Source of the DNA: Caenorhabditis remanei
Lineage: Eukaryota > Nematoda > Chromadorea > Rhabditida > Rhabditidae
Length of the DNA stretch: 64,000 nt
Reading direction: 5' to 3'
NCBI RefSeq assembly: GCF_010183535.1
Contig: NW_026526124.1
Location: 124,001 to 188,000 of the forward strand
In this document: positions 19,874 to 32,298 of the stretch, in pieces
Numbering within the stretch: the stretch's first letter is position 1
How the letters are laid out: every line of letters starts with the position of its first letter
Made by a program: the position numbers and the translations under genes
The notes under the pieces: generated by a model
Databases searched by the model: none
Seen by the model: the letters and a program-made list of their open reading frames with translations, nothing else
Told to the model about the DNA's origin: nothing

Positions 19874-21115
19874 TCAGTGTTCGGCGGCAAATCCTCGTGG
19901 GTTAATTTTGATATGAAGCTCGGTGGCATTAGTCTTTCTTACAAAGAAACAGTTGATTTCTCTGTCTGGACTGCCGTGCCGTACAGTATAACACTGGGTC
20001 GGATTTCTGTAAAAGTAATCAATTTATAATGACATTACTAATTTATAGGAAAAACATACTCATCTCCAGGAAATGTTCCTCTCACAGCATTCGGGATGGA
20101 GCTCAATGGTACAAATCTCCTGCCTCCGTTATTAATTGAGATGTGTTTGCCCATTGGACAACTTGCTCTTTTGAGGTACTCAAGCAAACCAAAAAATTGG
20201 TTAATATTGAGCCACTCAACTTTAAAGTGAACTCGAAGGGCGTTCGAACAATATTTGACCTCCTCTCCTTTGATAATATGTAGATCAGCTGACCCAGTAA
20301 TTGCGAAGTCAGAATAGTTACCACCAACAGTGGTAATTGTGTTGAGAGGATGATTTTCATAATTAATCTTAGGAGATAACGTTTCCAGATAAGCACCAGC
20401 ATTTTCTTCGGCCGTCATATTTTTGATAATTATCATTTTGTCATTGAGAGTTGAGGAACCAAATATTTTTGTCATCAAATATTCCATTGCTTCTTGTAGT
20501 CGATGGGAGTATGTCACGTATTCTACAGTTTTGAATGTTTTCGTGATTACAGCCAGCCGTATATATTGATTATACGCAGATGGAAGATTTCTCGATTTCA
20601 ACTTCAACGTTCTCAGTTTGTAGCAGATCGTTCTTTTTTCTTTTTGAAACTGTCTTCGAAAAGCTTCAGCGGAGCTAGGATATTTCTTGATGTTTGCTCC
20701 CAACCTTCCTCTTGCTCGAGCCAGTTCGTTTACCAAAGACTGCACAGTTATCACAGAAGAACCTGGCATTTCTTTTTCCAAGCCATATTCATCCAAATCA
20801 TTTTCCCATCCGCCTTTTTTGTTCATCTCCTTTACATACTGCGAAGGTTCTCCGTTATTACAAGTTTGAACAACGCTCAATCGGTAAATACCATTATCGA
20901 TTTCAATCCTTTTTTGGTCGAGGCTGAGACGTTGGATACGAGCGGGAGTAAACTTTTGTAGTTCACAGAAACCGGGACTTATTCTTGTGACAGCAGTTCT
21001 GAAAAGGAATGTAGGATGCACATACATAAATATTGAATGCTTACCGAACCGAAAAATCCATATACTTGATTATAGCTTCCGAACATAGAATATTCAATGG
21101 TTTTTTGGTTTCCAT
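19874..21115 (-). CDS. DUF3557 family protein (copy 1), 3 exons
   Basis: Exons on the minus strand: 21115-21045, 20998-20060, 20006-19874, joined in phase to 380 residues. Recognised by NGIYRLSVVQTC, GEPSQYVKEMNKKGGWENDL with DEYG, then NLPSAYNQYIRLAV and the EAMEYLMTKIFG, IIIKNMT block, all characteristic of the nematode DUF3557 proteins. The N-terminus (ILCSEAIIKYMDFSVRT) matches the family's first exon. The last exon adds QCYTVRHGSPDREINCFFVR and was found because the second gene has the same exon; without it the frame ends soon after PGDE. Function unknown; related worm proteins are numerous and often F-box-associated. Paired with the copy at 22669-23915. Confidence 0.83.
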
Positions 21116-22668
21116 TATTGACAAAATTGATGGAACGAACGGTTTGGTCGAGTCTTTAACTTAAATACAAAAAAAAATGGGATTGAGCTGCAAAACTATA
21201 ACGAGTCGGAAAGGAAGAATCAGTTAAAAGCGATTTGAAAAATGAGAATAAGAGACGTGATATAAGATTTCGAAATTAAAAATGTTTTTGAGGGAAAGTT
21301 GTATGACAATTCAATCCCTTTTTTTAAGTTTTCTTCAACCAACAAACTTACAACAACTTGTAATACCCACTTTATGATAACTTAAGAAAAACACAACTGT
21401 GATCAGAGTTTGAAACACATCCTACTATTCACTACCTCTATTTTTCATGGAATTTGTTGGACTGCAGCATTATCAAAAAACAATTTAAGGGATCATCTCT
21501 AGCTCGTCTCTTGTACTAATCAGTATAAACCTTTCTCACATGGAATGATCGTGTATAATGAGCCAAAACCAGGTATATCAATTCGCCATCATTCCATGTC
21601 AGTTCGAATAGTTTTCAGTAACAAGTCTATTGAATATTCATAACAAAACAAAAAAATCTTAAACTGTGGTAGATATTTTTTGGTTGATACAAAATAAAAG
21701 TGTCAATTTTGAAGGGCGACTGTAATAACAAGGTACCTCCATTAGAAGGTGCATTTTCTCTGTTTGAATACGCTTTTGTAACTTAAAAAAAAAAATTTTA
21801 AGACGAGGTGCATTCAAATAGAGTTTTTGTGATAAACCGAATGGTAGAATCACAAACTTCAAGAATTTTCAAGTTAAAAATTATCAAACACACCAAGATC
21901 TCACTTAGAGTTTCGAAAGAGCTGTTTATGCAAATGTCTAAAATCTACCTTTTTTATTAAGCGGATATATGAGAAGTGGGCTTAAAACACAATTGGAGGC
22001 TTTGGAAAAAAGAAAATGCAAGAGAAGAATGACAATTAAGAATGAATGTGGCGATAAGACCAAAAAGCGCAAAAGAGAGCGGAAGAAACCTAGAGAGTTG
22101 AGTAAAAATGTAATAAGAGGCAAAAAAATAATAAAATAGGAAGTATTTGAGTCGGAAGACATGGAAACAATGTGAAAAAAATTGTTACACAGTAAAATAT
22201 AACGTTGAACTTTATTTTCAATGAGAAGAAAACTGTCATAAAATAAAGAAAGCAGTGAGACACGAGTGTTCTCACGTTTAGTTTCCTAGACCACAAGCAG
22301 GCGGTTTGTGTGGCTCATGTGAGAATGGCGTGTGAAAACACGACGAGTTGTCATAGATTTTTGGAATTTGAAGTTTTAAATGATACTCATGGAAATTTTT
22401 GCAGTTTTTGTCACACTCGTCGGAACTGAACAGAATGACATCAGATGTATTTCGTCAAAGTCAAAAACAGGAGTAAATATATTTGTTCAAGATATCAGTT
22501 TTATTTTATTTTTACCGTGAGCAATGGAAATTAGAGAAATAGTCATCAAAATATAGCTGGGAAAATGGAAAAAAGATCATAAAAAACAAGAAATGTATGA
22601 GAATGGAACTAAGTTCCGAACAAGAAAATGTGTTTGTAACTGAAAATAATTCACATCGACGGTTCTAT
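21116..22668. other. Spacer between the DUF3557 copies
   Basis: No supported gene. AT-rich. 22450-22600 matches 19690-19830 (AGGAGTAAA, TATCAGTTTTATTT, GGAAAAAAGATCATAAAAA), so the tandem duplication includes roughly 180 bp of 3' flank. Confidence 0.5.
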
Positions 22669-23915
22669 TCATCGACGGTATTTGGTGGCAAATCCTCGTG
22701 TGTGAATTTTGATGTGAAGTTCGGTGCTAAGAGCCTTTCTCACAAAGAAACAGTTTATTTCTTTTCCTGGATTGCCGTGTCGTACAGTATAACACTTGAT
22801 CGGTTTTCTGTAAAATTTATGATTTTAAAAGAACAGAAATAACTTTTTTTCTGACTTACTTATCTCCAGGAAATCTGCCTCTCACAGAGTTTGGGATTGA
22901 TCTCAATGCAAAGAATCTCATGTATACATAAATAATCGAGATGTGCTTTCCAATTGGGCAGTTTCCTCTTTTGAGGTACTCAAGGAAATTATAGAAATCA
23001 ACAACATCAAACCGATCAATTTTAAAGTGAACACGAAGGGCGTTTGACCGATTGATAAAGTCCCCTCCTTTGATAACATGTAGATCAGCCAACCCAACGA
23101 TTGGAAACTCAACATAGTTTCCACCCACAGTGGTAATTGTGTTGAGAGGATGATCTTCATAGTTTATTCTAGGAGATATTGTTTCCAGATAAGCACTAGC
23201 ACCATCCTCGATTGTCAAATCTCCAACTATTATCTTTTTGTTACTCATAATCGAATGCCCAAATATTTTAGACACCAAATATTCCATTGCTTTGTGTAGT
23301 TTTCGGGTGTATTTGATATATTCCACGGTTTTGAATTTACTAGAAATCACAACCATGCGAATATACTGATCATACGCAGATGGTAGGTTTCCTGCTTTTA
23401 ATTTTAACGCTTCAATTTTATCTCTTTTATCTCTATGCTCTCTGTTAAAGTTTTTCTTGATAGCTTCTGCAGCCTTGGAATTGGCAGTGCTCAGATCTTC
23501 TTCTAATTGCATTTCTGCCCTTGCCAGTGTCTTTTCCAAATCGTCTACGGGATAGATGCGTTCTCCTATCGCAAATCCGTACTCATCCAAATCACATTCC
23601 CATCCTCCTTTGCTATTCATCACTTTGACGTGTTCCGAAGGTTCTCCTTCTTTACGAATGCGGATTACAGTCACTCCATAAATAGTATGGTCAAATTCTA
23701 TTCTATTTTTGTCAAGACTGAGACGTTCGATTCGAGCCGGAGAGAACTTATGAAGAGTTACAAAGCCGGGGCACTTTTTGGATAGTGTTGTTCTGTAAAT
23801 AAATATTGGAAATACTTGACGAACAACTGAAAAATTACCGTAATGAAAAGCCCACATAATTTAGCACCGTTTGTGCACACAGGTAGGACAGCGGAGCTTT
23901 GTGTGTGGAATTCAT
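22669..23915 (-). CDS. DUF3557 family protein (copy 2), 3 exons
   Basis: Exons on the minus strand: 23915-23839, 23792-22860, 22807-22669, joined in phase to 382 residues. First exon MNSTHKAPLSYLCAQTVLNY leads into SKKCPGFVTLHKFSPARIER. Family marks as in copy 1: GEPSEHVKVMNSKGGWECDL with DEYGF, GNLPSAYDQYIRMVVI, KAMEYLVSKIFG. The last exon (IKCYTVRHGNPGKEINCFF) uses the same splice sites and phase as copy 1, which supports both models. The copies are clearly diverged, so the duplication is not recent. Substrate or partner unknown. Confidence 0.83.
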
Positions 23916-26190
23916 TAGATTACGTATGGGTCGAAAATCCAGTAATTGAATAAGCCTGAAAACCATTAAATGTGTAAAAAGAAAAAACAACAATCAATAA
24001 GAGAACTTGAGAAAAAGTGAACGCTACGTATATCTTACGTAACTGAATCAATACATGAGTCTGTGTAGCAGAGCAATTACAAATGAGGGAATGAATGGGA
24101 AGGATTGAACTAGTGTGAATGACCTACATATAAGAAATCAATACAATATAACACCTGCAAGGATTAGACATAGGAGATATTATCAAATAAACAAATAAAG
24201 ATGAATTGACTTTTTGAAAACGCAGCAAAGTTAGCGATCGGAAACTAACAGCCACCTCAAAGAGCGAGTAAATCATCTCAATACCGTGTAATCGGCCATT
24301 GTGAGGAAATAAGCACTGTAACAAAAACACAGTGTAAGATCAGTAACCCACTCATTGACAACCTCATCGGAAATTCCTGGATATGGAACTAAATGATTAT
24401 TGATTCAAAGTTTAGAAAAGGTTGAGAAGACTCGCATACCACGCATTAGTACTGATGGTACAGAAAGAGATAATTATACACAGAAAAGGTAAATGTTCAC
24501 TCAATACACTCCCAACGTCTTGAGACAAGGGAAAACTGTCTAGAGGCTGTCGGCGGGACGACAATTATCAGAATGATGTGAATGCAATTAAATATTGACC
24601 TAGAATACGTGTGGATGTCACATGTAGGATGTCACGTTTTCCGCAACGCGACCGCTCGCAGCGCTTTCGGTAGCCAAACAAGGGATATTTTCTGGGAAAT
24701 AGTTGGCCAAAATAGCTGTGCATGTGGAGTAGGAATTGTTTGCGTGAAAGTGGGAGAGAGAGACTATACATGACATAAATAATATAATTTGCACATGAAC
24801 TGGCATCACGATACTAAAAGGATCAATATTGCAATAAAACAAGGAGAGATCATGAATACGTTTTTCATCACGTACGTTAAGAAAATCACATTTATCAGGA
24901 AAGTTGAGAATTGAACTAATTGACCAGAACTTTTAAAAACAAGTGTGAGCTTCGGCAGTTTCCCAAAAAATACAAATTGTTCAAATAGGTCGGAAAGATA
25001 ATTTTTCCTTATTATAAACTGTTAGTTGGTCTAGTAAAAAAGAAGTTTGTGTAATGGCGCGTTGAAAAGGTAAACACACACAAAAACATCATTTTTTGCA
25101 GAAGTTGAAAACCTCTGTCAGTGATTGTCAGCGTTATTCAGTATTTTGATTAGCATCGATTTTATAGAAAAAAAATTGTTGCTGCAGATAAACAAGATTT
25201 TAGACAGTCAAAAAATGATTATCCGAAATGAAAATTTTGATGAAGAGTTGTGTACTCCAATTCTCAAGAATCAACATGTTTTGTTGGAGGATGAAAATAA
25301 AATACATTTGGGAAGCAGTAACGCTCATTCAAATGAAACTTGAATAGAAAACAAACTTCCAGTTGGAACAAGTTTTACGCTTAATATCAAAATACATTGA
25401 AAAAATATTTGTAACCAATTACATCTTCAACTGAAGATGACAAAAAGGACGGCAAACTTTGATATTCATAGTAACGTTAAGAGAAACATATTGCATCCAT
25501 CGATCCATCACTTTGCCCGACTGAATTTGCACACTTGTTACATTGTTCCATCAATAAATTTCTATTTTTTCATGTGAAACTTATTTCTTATTGTTTCATG
25601 GTATTTCAATCAACAATGAAATGCAGAGCAATGCAGCTTTCTTCTACCAGTTCACTGAAAATGATCGCCTATAAAAATATTCTTTAAAGTGTGTGGTATC
25701 TAGCTCCAGAGCTACCCAGAAACGGAGTTTTTAAATTTTTATTTAGTGTTGTCAGACGTTTTCTAGTTGATAGAAGACTGTCTATGTATACTCATTTTAA
25801 ACATGTATCATTTTCATTTCAAAAACATTTTTTTAAGAAAGAATTTGCTGTAGTATTTGCGTATTTTGTGCAGCACAAGAAACGCGTCAGTGAGCCTTGT
25901 GCGTATTAGTGGACCGCTGTGTCTTGTATAGTGCGCGCGGAGGAAGGGGAAGAAAGAACACAGCGGGTAAAGAGACGCAGGCATCGACGCAAAAAGAGAA
26001 AGAGGTCAGTGTGCAATTGCGCCCCATTAAGGCGACCTTTTTGTACCGTTTATTGTTTTTCTTTTCAGCCATTTGTTCGCCGATTTATTTTCTGGCCGCT
26101 CTCGTTAAGTCGTTAGTTTTTGAGTGAATTAGTTAAATCGTTTTTCACTTCGCTCACAAGTCTTCTCTGCTAACTTTCTTTTTTCAGAAA
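23916..26190. other. Intergenic, upstream of epsin
   Basis: No gene I can support; the longest frames (68-76 residues) lack recognisable content. 25960-25990 contains AGAGACGCAGGC, a GAGACGCAG motif common near worm transcription starts, followed by a pyrimidine-rich run up to the TTTTTTCAG acceptor at 26179-26187. The proximal 250 bp is therefore probably the epsin promoter and outron. Confidence 0.4.
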
Positions 26191-27970
26191 ATGCCGATCT
26201 CAGCTTTCCGCCGTCAAGTCAAAAATGCTACTCGCAACTATTCGGCTTATCAAATCAAAGTACGTGAAGCAACAAGCAACGACTCGTGGGGACCATCAAA
26301 ATCAATAATGTGCGAATTGGCGGAACTGACACACAGTCCAATGGCTTTCACTCACATCATGCCAATCATTTGGAAGCGGATGAATGAGAGTGGCAAGAAG
26401 TGGCGACACGTCTACAAGAGTCTCGTTCTCCTTGAGTATCTTGTCAAGGCTGGACATGATATGGTGAGTGAAATCGCTTCGTTGTATTCAAAATATAGTT
26501 TTTTTCCAGGTTGTTGAGGAGTGTACAGAAAACTTATACCTTATCGATACTCTGAAAGATTTTCAATACATTGAGAAGTATCAGGATGTGGGTATGAACG
26601 TGCGCGAGACTGCCAAGAAGATTTGCTCACTGCTGTCCGACGATGAGCTCTTGAAAAAAGAGAGAAAAAGTTTCAAGGAAATGAGAAACAAATTCATAAA
26701 CAGCGGAGTTGAAGAGAGTCGTAGTGGTACTCCTGACAGTGTCGAGGATATCAGTGTTGGTGAGTAAATTGATAATGAGAGACACATTGTTATTGCTCCA
26801 CTTTTAGAAGTCGATTACGACGGTAATCATTCTTTCTCCACAACCAACAAGGAGATGCAACTTCAAAATGCTCTTGGATTATCTCTTGAAGAATTCAAGA
26901 GATCTGATGAAGTCCGGAAACGTGAGGAGACTTTGCTCCAAATGGGGATCGAAGATTCCCAAAAGGTAAATGAGAATTCTGAATTCTCCTTTTCAATGAA
27001 GATATTGTTTTAGCAAGCATACCTTCGCTTGGGAGCGAGTGACTTTGTGAGAGGAGAAGTAACGCACCGTGTAATCGATGACTTGGTGACATTGGGTGGT
27101 GCCGAGTTGGCCCACAGACTAAAGAATCCAATCACCTTTATCAATCAATCGGGAGCCATCCACACTCAAAACTACCAAAATCCGTCTTACGATTACTTCT
27201 GTGTGAACATTTCTTCATGTGCACTGGACAGTTCTTCTGAAGCTCTTGCGGATCTGAACACTTTGGACCCATTTGCATTTGCCAGCACAGTTGCAAGTGA
27301 TCAGGACTTTGACATTAACCAGCGTGATGTGAGTTCTAAACAAAAAAACATTCATTGAGTTTAACTTTCAGATCTTCTCTCCGATGAGCTATCCAATCAT
27401 CGCCAACTCTCATTGCTCCCCAGCCACCGTCAACTCTCATCTCTCTCCAACAAAAATCGATGCTGAAAACGTTTCAATCGACACCGACAGTCTTGTCGAC
27501 TTGAATAACTTGATGAAGCAAGTGATTTTTACACAAAAGGTTCGTTTTTTTATGAGTCATATTGGCAAGATACATGAATAACGGGTTTTTCGTTCAAGTA
27601 ACGCTACTAACACGGTGCCCTGCATTTTTAACTGTCTAAAAGATTGCTTGCATTGAGCAGACCAAAATTTCCTATTGAAGTCATGGCTTAATTTTTTTGT
27701 GGCGCTATCTTCATAACCAATTTTTTGAGTTTGTTCCGGACCGCTGACGCCGTAAACTTAGATTTCGGAGTACTAGGGTGCCGTTCTAAAGATTACAAAA
27801 AATTTATAATAATCAATTGATTTTAGACGGAGTCTCTGCATTCAATGGGGCCATTCGCAAACCACTCAAAAGGACTGTTCGCAACCCATTCAAACCTTAT
27901 CACTGCAAATCGTCAACTATCGATGAGATGCAAACTGCAGAATTTCAACAAGATGCTCCGATGTAGTTGA
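26191..27970 (+). CDS. epn-1: Epsin (ENTH-domain endocytic adaptor), at least 5 exons
   Basis: Clathrin adaptor that binds PI(4,5)P2 and ubiquitinated cargo at the plasma membrane. Exons 26191-26463, 26510-26759, 26808-26965, 27014-27328 and 27372 onward join in phase. ENTH domain spans about residues 5-140 (KVREATSNDSWGPSKSIM, HVYKSLVLLEYLVKAGHD, ENLYLIDTLKDFQYIEKYQD, VNVRETAKK-like). A ubiquitin-interacting motif is at LQNALGLSLEEFKR and an AP2-binding DPF in TLDPFAFAS. The ATG follows TTTTCAG by 3 bp. The 3' end is unsure: the frame stops at 27581 if exon 5 is read through, or splices at 27539 to an exon at about 27828. Symbol is the worm epsin; this could be a paralogue. Confidence 0.88.
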
Positions 27971-28599
27971 CTGATTCACATGATCTTTTGTCAAATGTTT
28001 ATTGATTTTCTTTTTGCTTGTTAAGTAGTTCCTTTCTTTAGCTTGCACTCGAAATAATTAGAATTTTGAGTTTATTTTTTGTGTATATGATTTGATCAAT
28101 CTTTATTTTGTGTGGTTCCTGATATTTGTATAATGATTGCTTCTCTAGTTTTACGCGTTTTTTTGTTATTTGTTAATAGTCATCACTAATTTAAAGCTCG
28201 ATTCAAAAAAATTAAAGCATTCAGTCTAGTATGTTGATTCATAAATCTTGTTAAATTTTTCAAGTGAGGGTAAATTACATAACGTTTTCAAACCCCGAAA
28301 GCAATAAATTTTTTTGTTATTGAACATATCGGTTGTCACGCAAGAGTTCCTCTTCATTTCTCAATTTTTTTGCATTCACCGAAAAACTTGGCTGCTTTTG
28401 AAAAATCGGTATATAGAAACTTGACCTAATTATTATTTGTGTTATCAATATTCATTAGACGCTTTCTGTTTGTCTGAATGGTTGTTCTCAGCCAGTGCGC
28501 TGCAGCTAGGAAAAAATTTGTTTTCAGTTTTTGAAAAACTAGGACAGAAAAGTGTAGAACATTATACTTCCATTAATCGATTCCGGGAATTTCTGGCAT
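27971..28599. other. Intergenic 3' region of epsin
   Basis: AT-rich and featureless apart from AATAAA-like sites (GCAATAAATTTTTTTG at about 28301). The region lies between convergent genes. Confidence 0.4.
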
Positions 28600-29208
28600 T
28601 TAAACCAACCAATTTTCTTCATCGCTGATACCATCAACATCCTCGAATCCTTCGTCCTCGTTCTCATATTCTTCGTCTTCAGATTCTTTTTCATTCGAGT
28701 CATCCGAGTCTTCTAACTCTATGTGTCGTAGTAACTCGTTATTGTCTTCATCACCTTTTCTGAGTGAATCTTCTTTTCTCCGCATTTCCAATTCTGCACG
28801 ATCATGTTCTCTTTCAACGTTCTCCAACTCCTCTAAATATTCATTCATTGAAACTCTATTTTCTGGTTTCCAGTTGACAATGTTTTCATTTAATTCTTCA
28901 ATTTTCGTTGCTAATTCCGATTTAACAACTTTCAGTTCTTTTATAGAAATGTCGTGAACCGCATAACCACCATTCGCTTTGAGAAGCTGTAGTAAATGTG
29001 GTAGGTGCTCAGGATCCGGGAGAGTCAGCGTGTTTTCCGGACAATTGCAGACTGTTGGAACACCTCGTTGACCATGAAGCTTGCAATACGGGGAATTCCA
29101 ATGAAAATGCATTTCCAAAACTTCATCGCATTTTTTGGCTCTTTGAAGTGAGAAATCCGTATCAGCGGTATTATGGTCAACATTAATTTCATTTTGATTA
29201 TGGTCCAT
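28600..29208 (-). CDS. Acidic coiled-coil protein, unknown function (202 aa)
   Basis: Single exon; the ATG at 29208 sits 2 bp behind TTTACAG on the minus strand, an acceptor or trans-splice site. The N-terminal 60 residues contain a possible metal site (HFHWNSPYCKLHGQ, then VCNC). Residues 85-155 are predicted coiled coil by heptad pattern (VVKSELATKIEELNENIV, ELENVEREHDRAELEMRRK). The last 40 residues are almost all Asp/Glu/Ser and end ENWLV. No family recognised. Confidence 0.65.
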   Translation of the reverse strand: MDHNQNEINVDHNTADTDFSLQRAKKCDEVLEMHFHWNSPYCKLHGQRGVPTVCNCPENTLTLPDPEHLPHLLQLLKANGGYAVHDISIKELKVVKSELATKIEELNENIVNWKPENRVSMNEYLEELENVEREHDRAELEMRRKEDSLRKGDEDNNELLRHIELEDSDDSNEKESEDEEYENEDEGFEDVDGISDEENWLV

Positions 29209-29676
29209 TGCTGTAAAGTTATGTGAATGTCAAACAACAATTTAAAATTTATGTCGCTGGAGAAATAGTCCTTCTTGGACAAAAATCAATCAAAACTCAA
29301 AATTTTCCTTTGTTTTACATTCTGGTTTTGTTATTGGTAACGGCGAGCCGACTGTTCCTCTATTTTGGTATTAGGTAACATTCTTACATTTGTATAAACA
29401 TGAATGAACATTTTTGTGAATGCCCTGACCACAATGCATTTCGTCTTATTTTAAAAATGAAGTCAGAACAGTGGCACAGTGTATTATAACAACCAGAAAA
29501 AAGTTAAATTACCAATTTGAATGGAAAATTGAGTGAGCGAACCGATGACGATGAATTGGAGGACAATGATTGAGTGAAACTAGCAGGGTCTTTTTTAGTT
29601 GCGGTACCAGCTGTTTATTTTAATGCAATAGTTTGTTTTGTTTTTTCTGAACTAGAGAGTATCATAAAAACGCTAA

Positions 29677-31407
29677 CATGGAATGTATTTTGACTGCCCC
29701 CCCTAAAGTACCGATTTTTTTTGCTCAATCGATGAGTTTTTCCACGACAAAATAACTCATAAAGGGTTTTCCTGTGACGTGACCTCGTTTTTGAAAAATT
29801 GAGATTTTTCGAAAATGCGATTTTTTCGAAAAAAAAAGTTTATCAATTTTTTTCATTTTTTTCCTGATTTGTTCAGAAAAAGGGTTTTGCGAATGATTGT
29901 AGCAAATTTGATGTAGTTTTTGGCAAAAATACGAAACATATGAAAAAACAATTTTTTGGTCCTGAAATAGGTAAAAATGTGACACCCTCCAAAAAAAAAT
30001 TTTTTTTTTTGAGAATACCGGGGGTTTTGAATGTTTGGTAAAAAAGTACAACTTATCTGGATCATTTTGGCATATAGCAGTATAGCAACTCCCGATCGAA
30101 AATTGAGGAAAAAATAGGTCTGAAAATTTTCATTTTTCGAAAAAAAGTGACTTGTCGGAAATGAGTTCTAATTTCTGAAATTGACTAAGCTCCAAATAAA
30201 ATTTTACCGGAACAGTAATTTCCAAATTACTTTCCACTATTTTCAAACAAAAAACTACATCCTTGTTAACTTCTGTTGTCATAACATTCGTTCAAATATT
30301 GCAAGTTTTCTCACGTGGAGAAAGTTCAACTGCTCATAACTCCTCTGAAACTGAAGGAAAAAGGCTTAAAAACACAGAGCAACTTAAAAATAATTTTTAA
30401 TTTTCAAAAATCATATTCGGGCTGTTTTTAGAAAAATATTTTTTTTTTGATTTTTGATAAGGGGGGACCACATGAAATTTTTTCCGAAACTTGAAAAATT
30501 TTTTTTTTCGAAAATAAACAGAATTGATAGTTTTTTAGCTTTTTTGTAGCTAAAAAACTAGTTTTTAGTTGTTTTCGAAAAAAAAATTTTTTCAAGTTTC
30601 GGAAAAAATTTCATGTGGTCCCCCCTTATCAAAAATCAAAAAAATAAATTTTTCTAAAAACATCCCAAATATGATTTTTGAGAATTAAAAATTATTTTTA
30701 AATAGCTCTGGGTTTTTAAGCTTGTTTCCTTCAGTTTCAGAGGAGTTATGAGCAGTTGAACTTTCTCCACGTGAGAAAAATTGCAATATTTGAACGAATG
30801 TTATGACAACAGAAGTTAACAAGGATGTAGTTTTTTGTTCGAAAATAGTGGAAAGTAATCTAAAAATTATTATTCCGGTAAAATTTTATTTGGAGCTTAG
30901 TCAATTTCAGAAATTAGAACTCATTTCCGACAAGTCACTTTTTTTCGAAAAATGAAAATTTTCAGACCTATTTTTTCCTCAATTTTCGATCGGGAGTTGC
31001 TATACTGCTATATGCCAAAATGATCCAGATAAGTTGTACTTTTTTACCAAACACTCAAAACCCCCGGTATTCTCAAAAAAAAAATTTTTTTTTGGAGGGT
31101 GTTACATTTTTACCTATTTCAGGACCAAAAAATTGTTTTTTCATATGTTTCGTATTTTTGCCAAAAACTACATAAAATTTGCTACAATTATCCGCAAAAC
31201 CCTTTTTCTGAACAAATCAGGAAAAAAATGAAAAAAATTGATAAACTTTTTTTTTCGAAAAAATCGCATTTTCGAAAAATCTCAATTTTTCAAAAACGAG
31301 GTCACGTCACAGGAAAACCCTTTATGAGTTATTTTGTCTTGGGAAAACTCATCGAATGAGCAAAAAAAATCGGTACTTTAGGGGGGGCAGTCAAAATACA
31401 TTCCATG
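29677..31407. mobile_element. 1.73-kb foldback transposon with TAA target duplication
   Basis: Two arms of about 860 bp are inverted copies of each other, meeting near 30540. Ends are CATGGAATGTATTTTGACTG followed by a run of C and its exact complement. The flanks are TAA on both sides (29674-29676 and 31408-31410), a 3-bp duplication as made by PIF/Harbinger transposases. No coding potential beyond frames that run along the arms. Arms have diverged at scattered sites, so it is not fresh. Confidence 0.85.
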
Positions 31408-32298
31408 TAAGAGCAGCTGCACTAAATTCACAGGTGTGCTGTTGCGAGTGGATATTTTTGTCTTTTTCTAAGAATTTTTGATAGACAGTTGCAATCTCAT
31501 GGACTTGCGTAACTGACCAATCATGGTTTTTAGTTAAAAAACTTCCTTTTTGTTGTGTTCTCATTAAGTCTGTTTGTTTGTCAGTTTATCCGGATGTTCT
31601 ATTAATTTATAGAAATCTGTAGAAAAAATGATGAGAACTAGGAAATCGCAGTTTTGTGTCTACGGTTGTCTAAATCTTCTTTAGCACTTTTTTCTCAGTA
31701 AATCTGTCTGTGTGTCAGTTCATCCGGATCTCTATTTCTTTACAGAAAAGCTTGGGTTAGTCTGAAAGCTGACGTTAACAAAATAAAATTGGCACGTAAT
31801 GAATATTTTTAAATTTTTCAAAAGAAACATTAAAAACGAAAAATTTAAGTATTGATAAATTAACCTTAATTCTAACTCAATTTAGAACTTTTGCAGCACT
31901 GTACTATGTATTTATAGATTCCGTGGCACCGCGACATATCTAACATTTAAAGGCTTATAAGGTGAAGGTGTGAATATAAGAAATGGGAAACCACAAAATA
32001 TGGAATGCCACATAGAGAAGAATTGAAGATAATGAAGAAATCAATACTTTAACTTGATTTTAGTTTGCAAAAAAATGAAGAGTTATCGCATCAAGACACT
32101 GCATAACTAATTTTGTTTCAGAGTTCCACATTTGATCTTTAGAAAAGTATAATCCTAATCATAATGCTTTTGAAATTTAATTTTATTTAATTAATAAAAA
32201 CAAATCAAAGATTTAAAATCAAAAGAAAACATACAAATTTAACAAAAACAAACTTTGAGTTGATTTGATAAAATTGTCATACACATCCATTTTAAACG
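31408..32298. other. Intergenic with a short direct repeat
   Basis: TCTGTTTGTTTGTCAGTTTATCCGGAT near 31570 recurs as TCTGTCTGTGTGTCAGTTCATCCGGAT near 31703, each followed by a TTTATAGAAA/TTTACAGAAA-like block. Otherwise AT-rich without genes. Confidence 0.45.

Noticed and set aside
20503..20961. 152-residue plus-strand ORF
   Set aside because: Antisense to DUF3557 copy 1, and the minus-strand gene has family motifs and splice sites.
25887..26127. Three short ORFs upstream of epsin
   Set aside because: They cover the probable promoter and outron and show no protein features.
31034..31359. Paired ORFs with identical peptides at 29725-30065 and 31034-31359
   Set aside because: They are the two arms of the foldback transposon, not genes.
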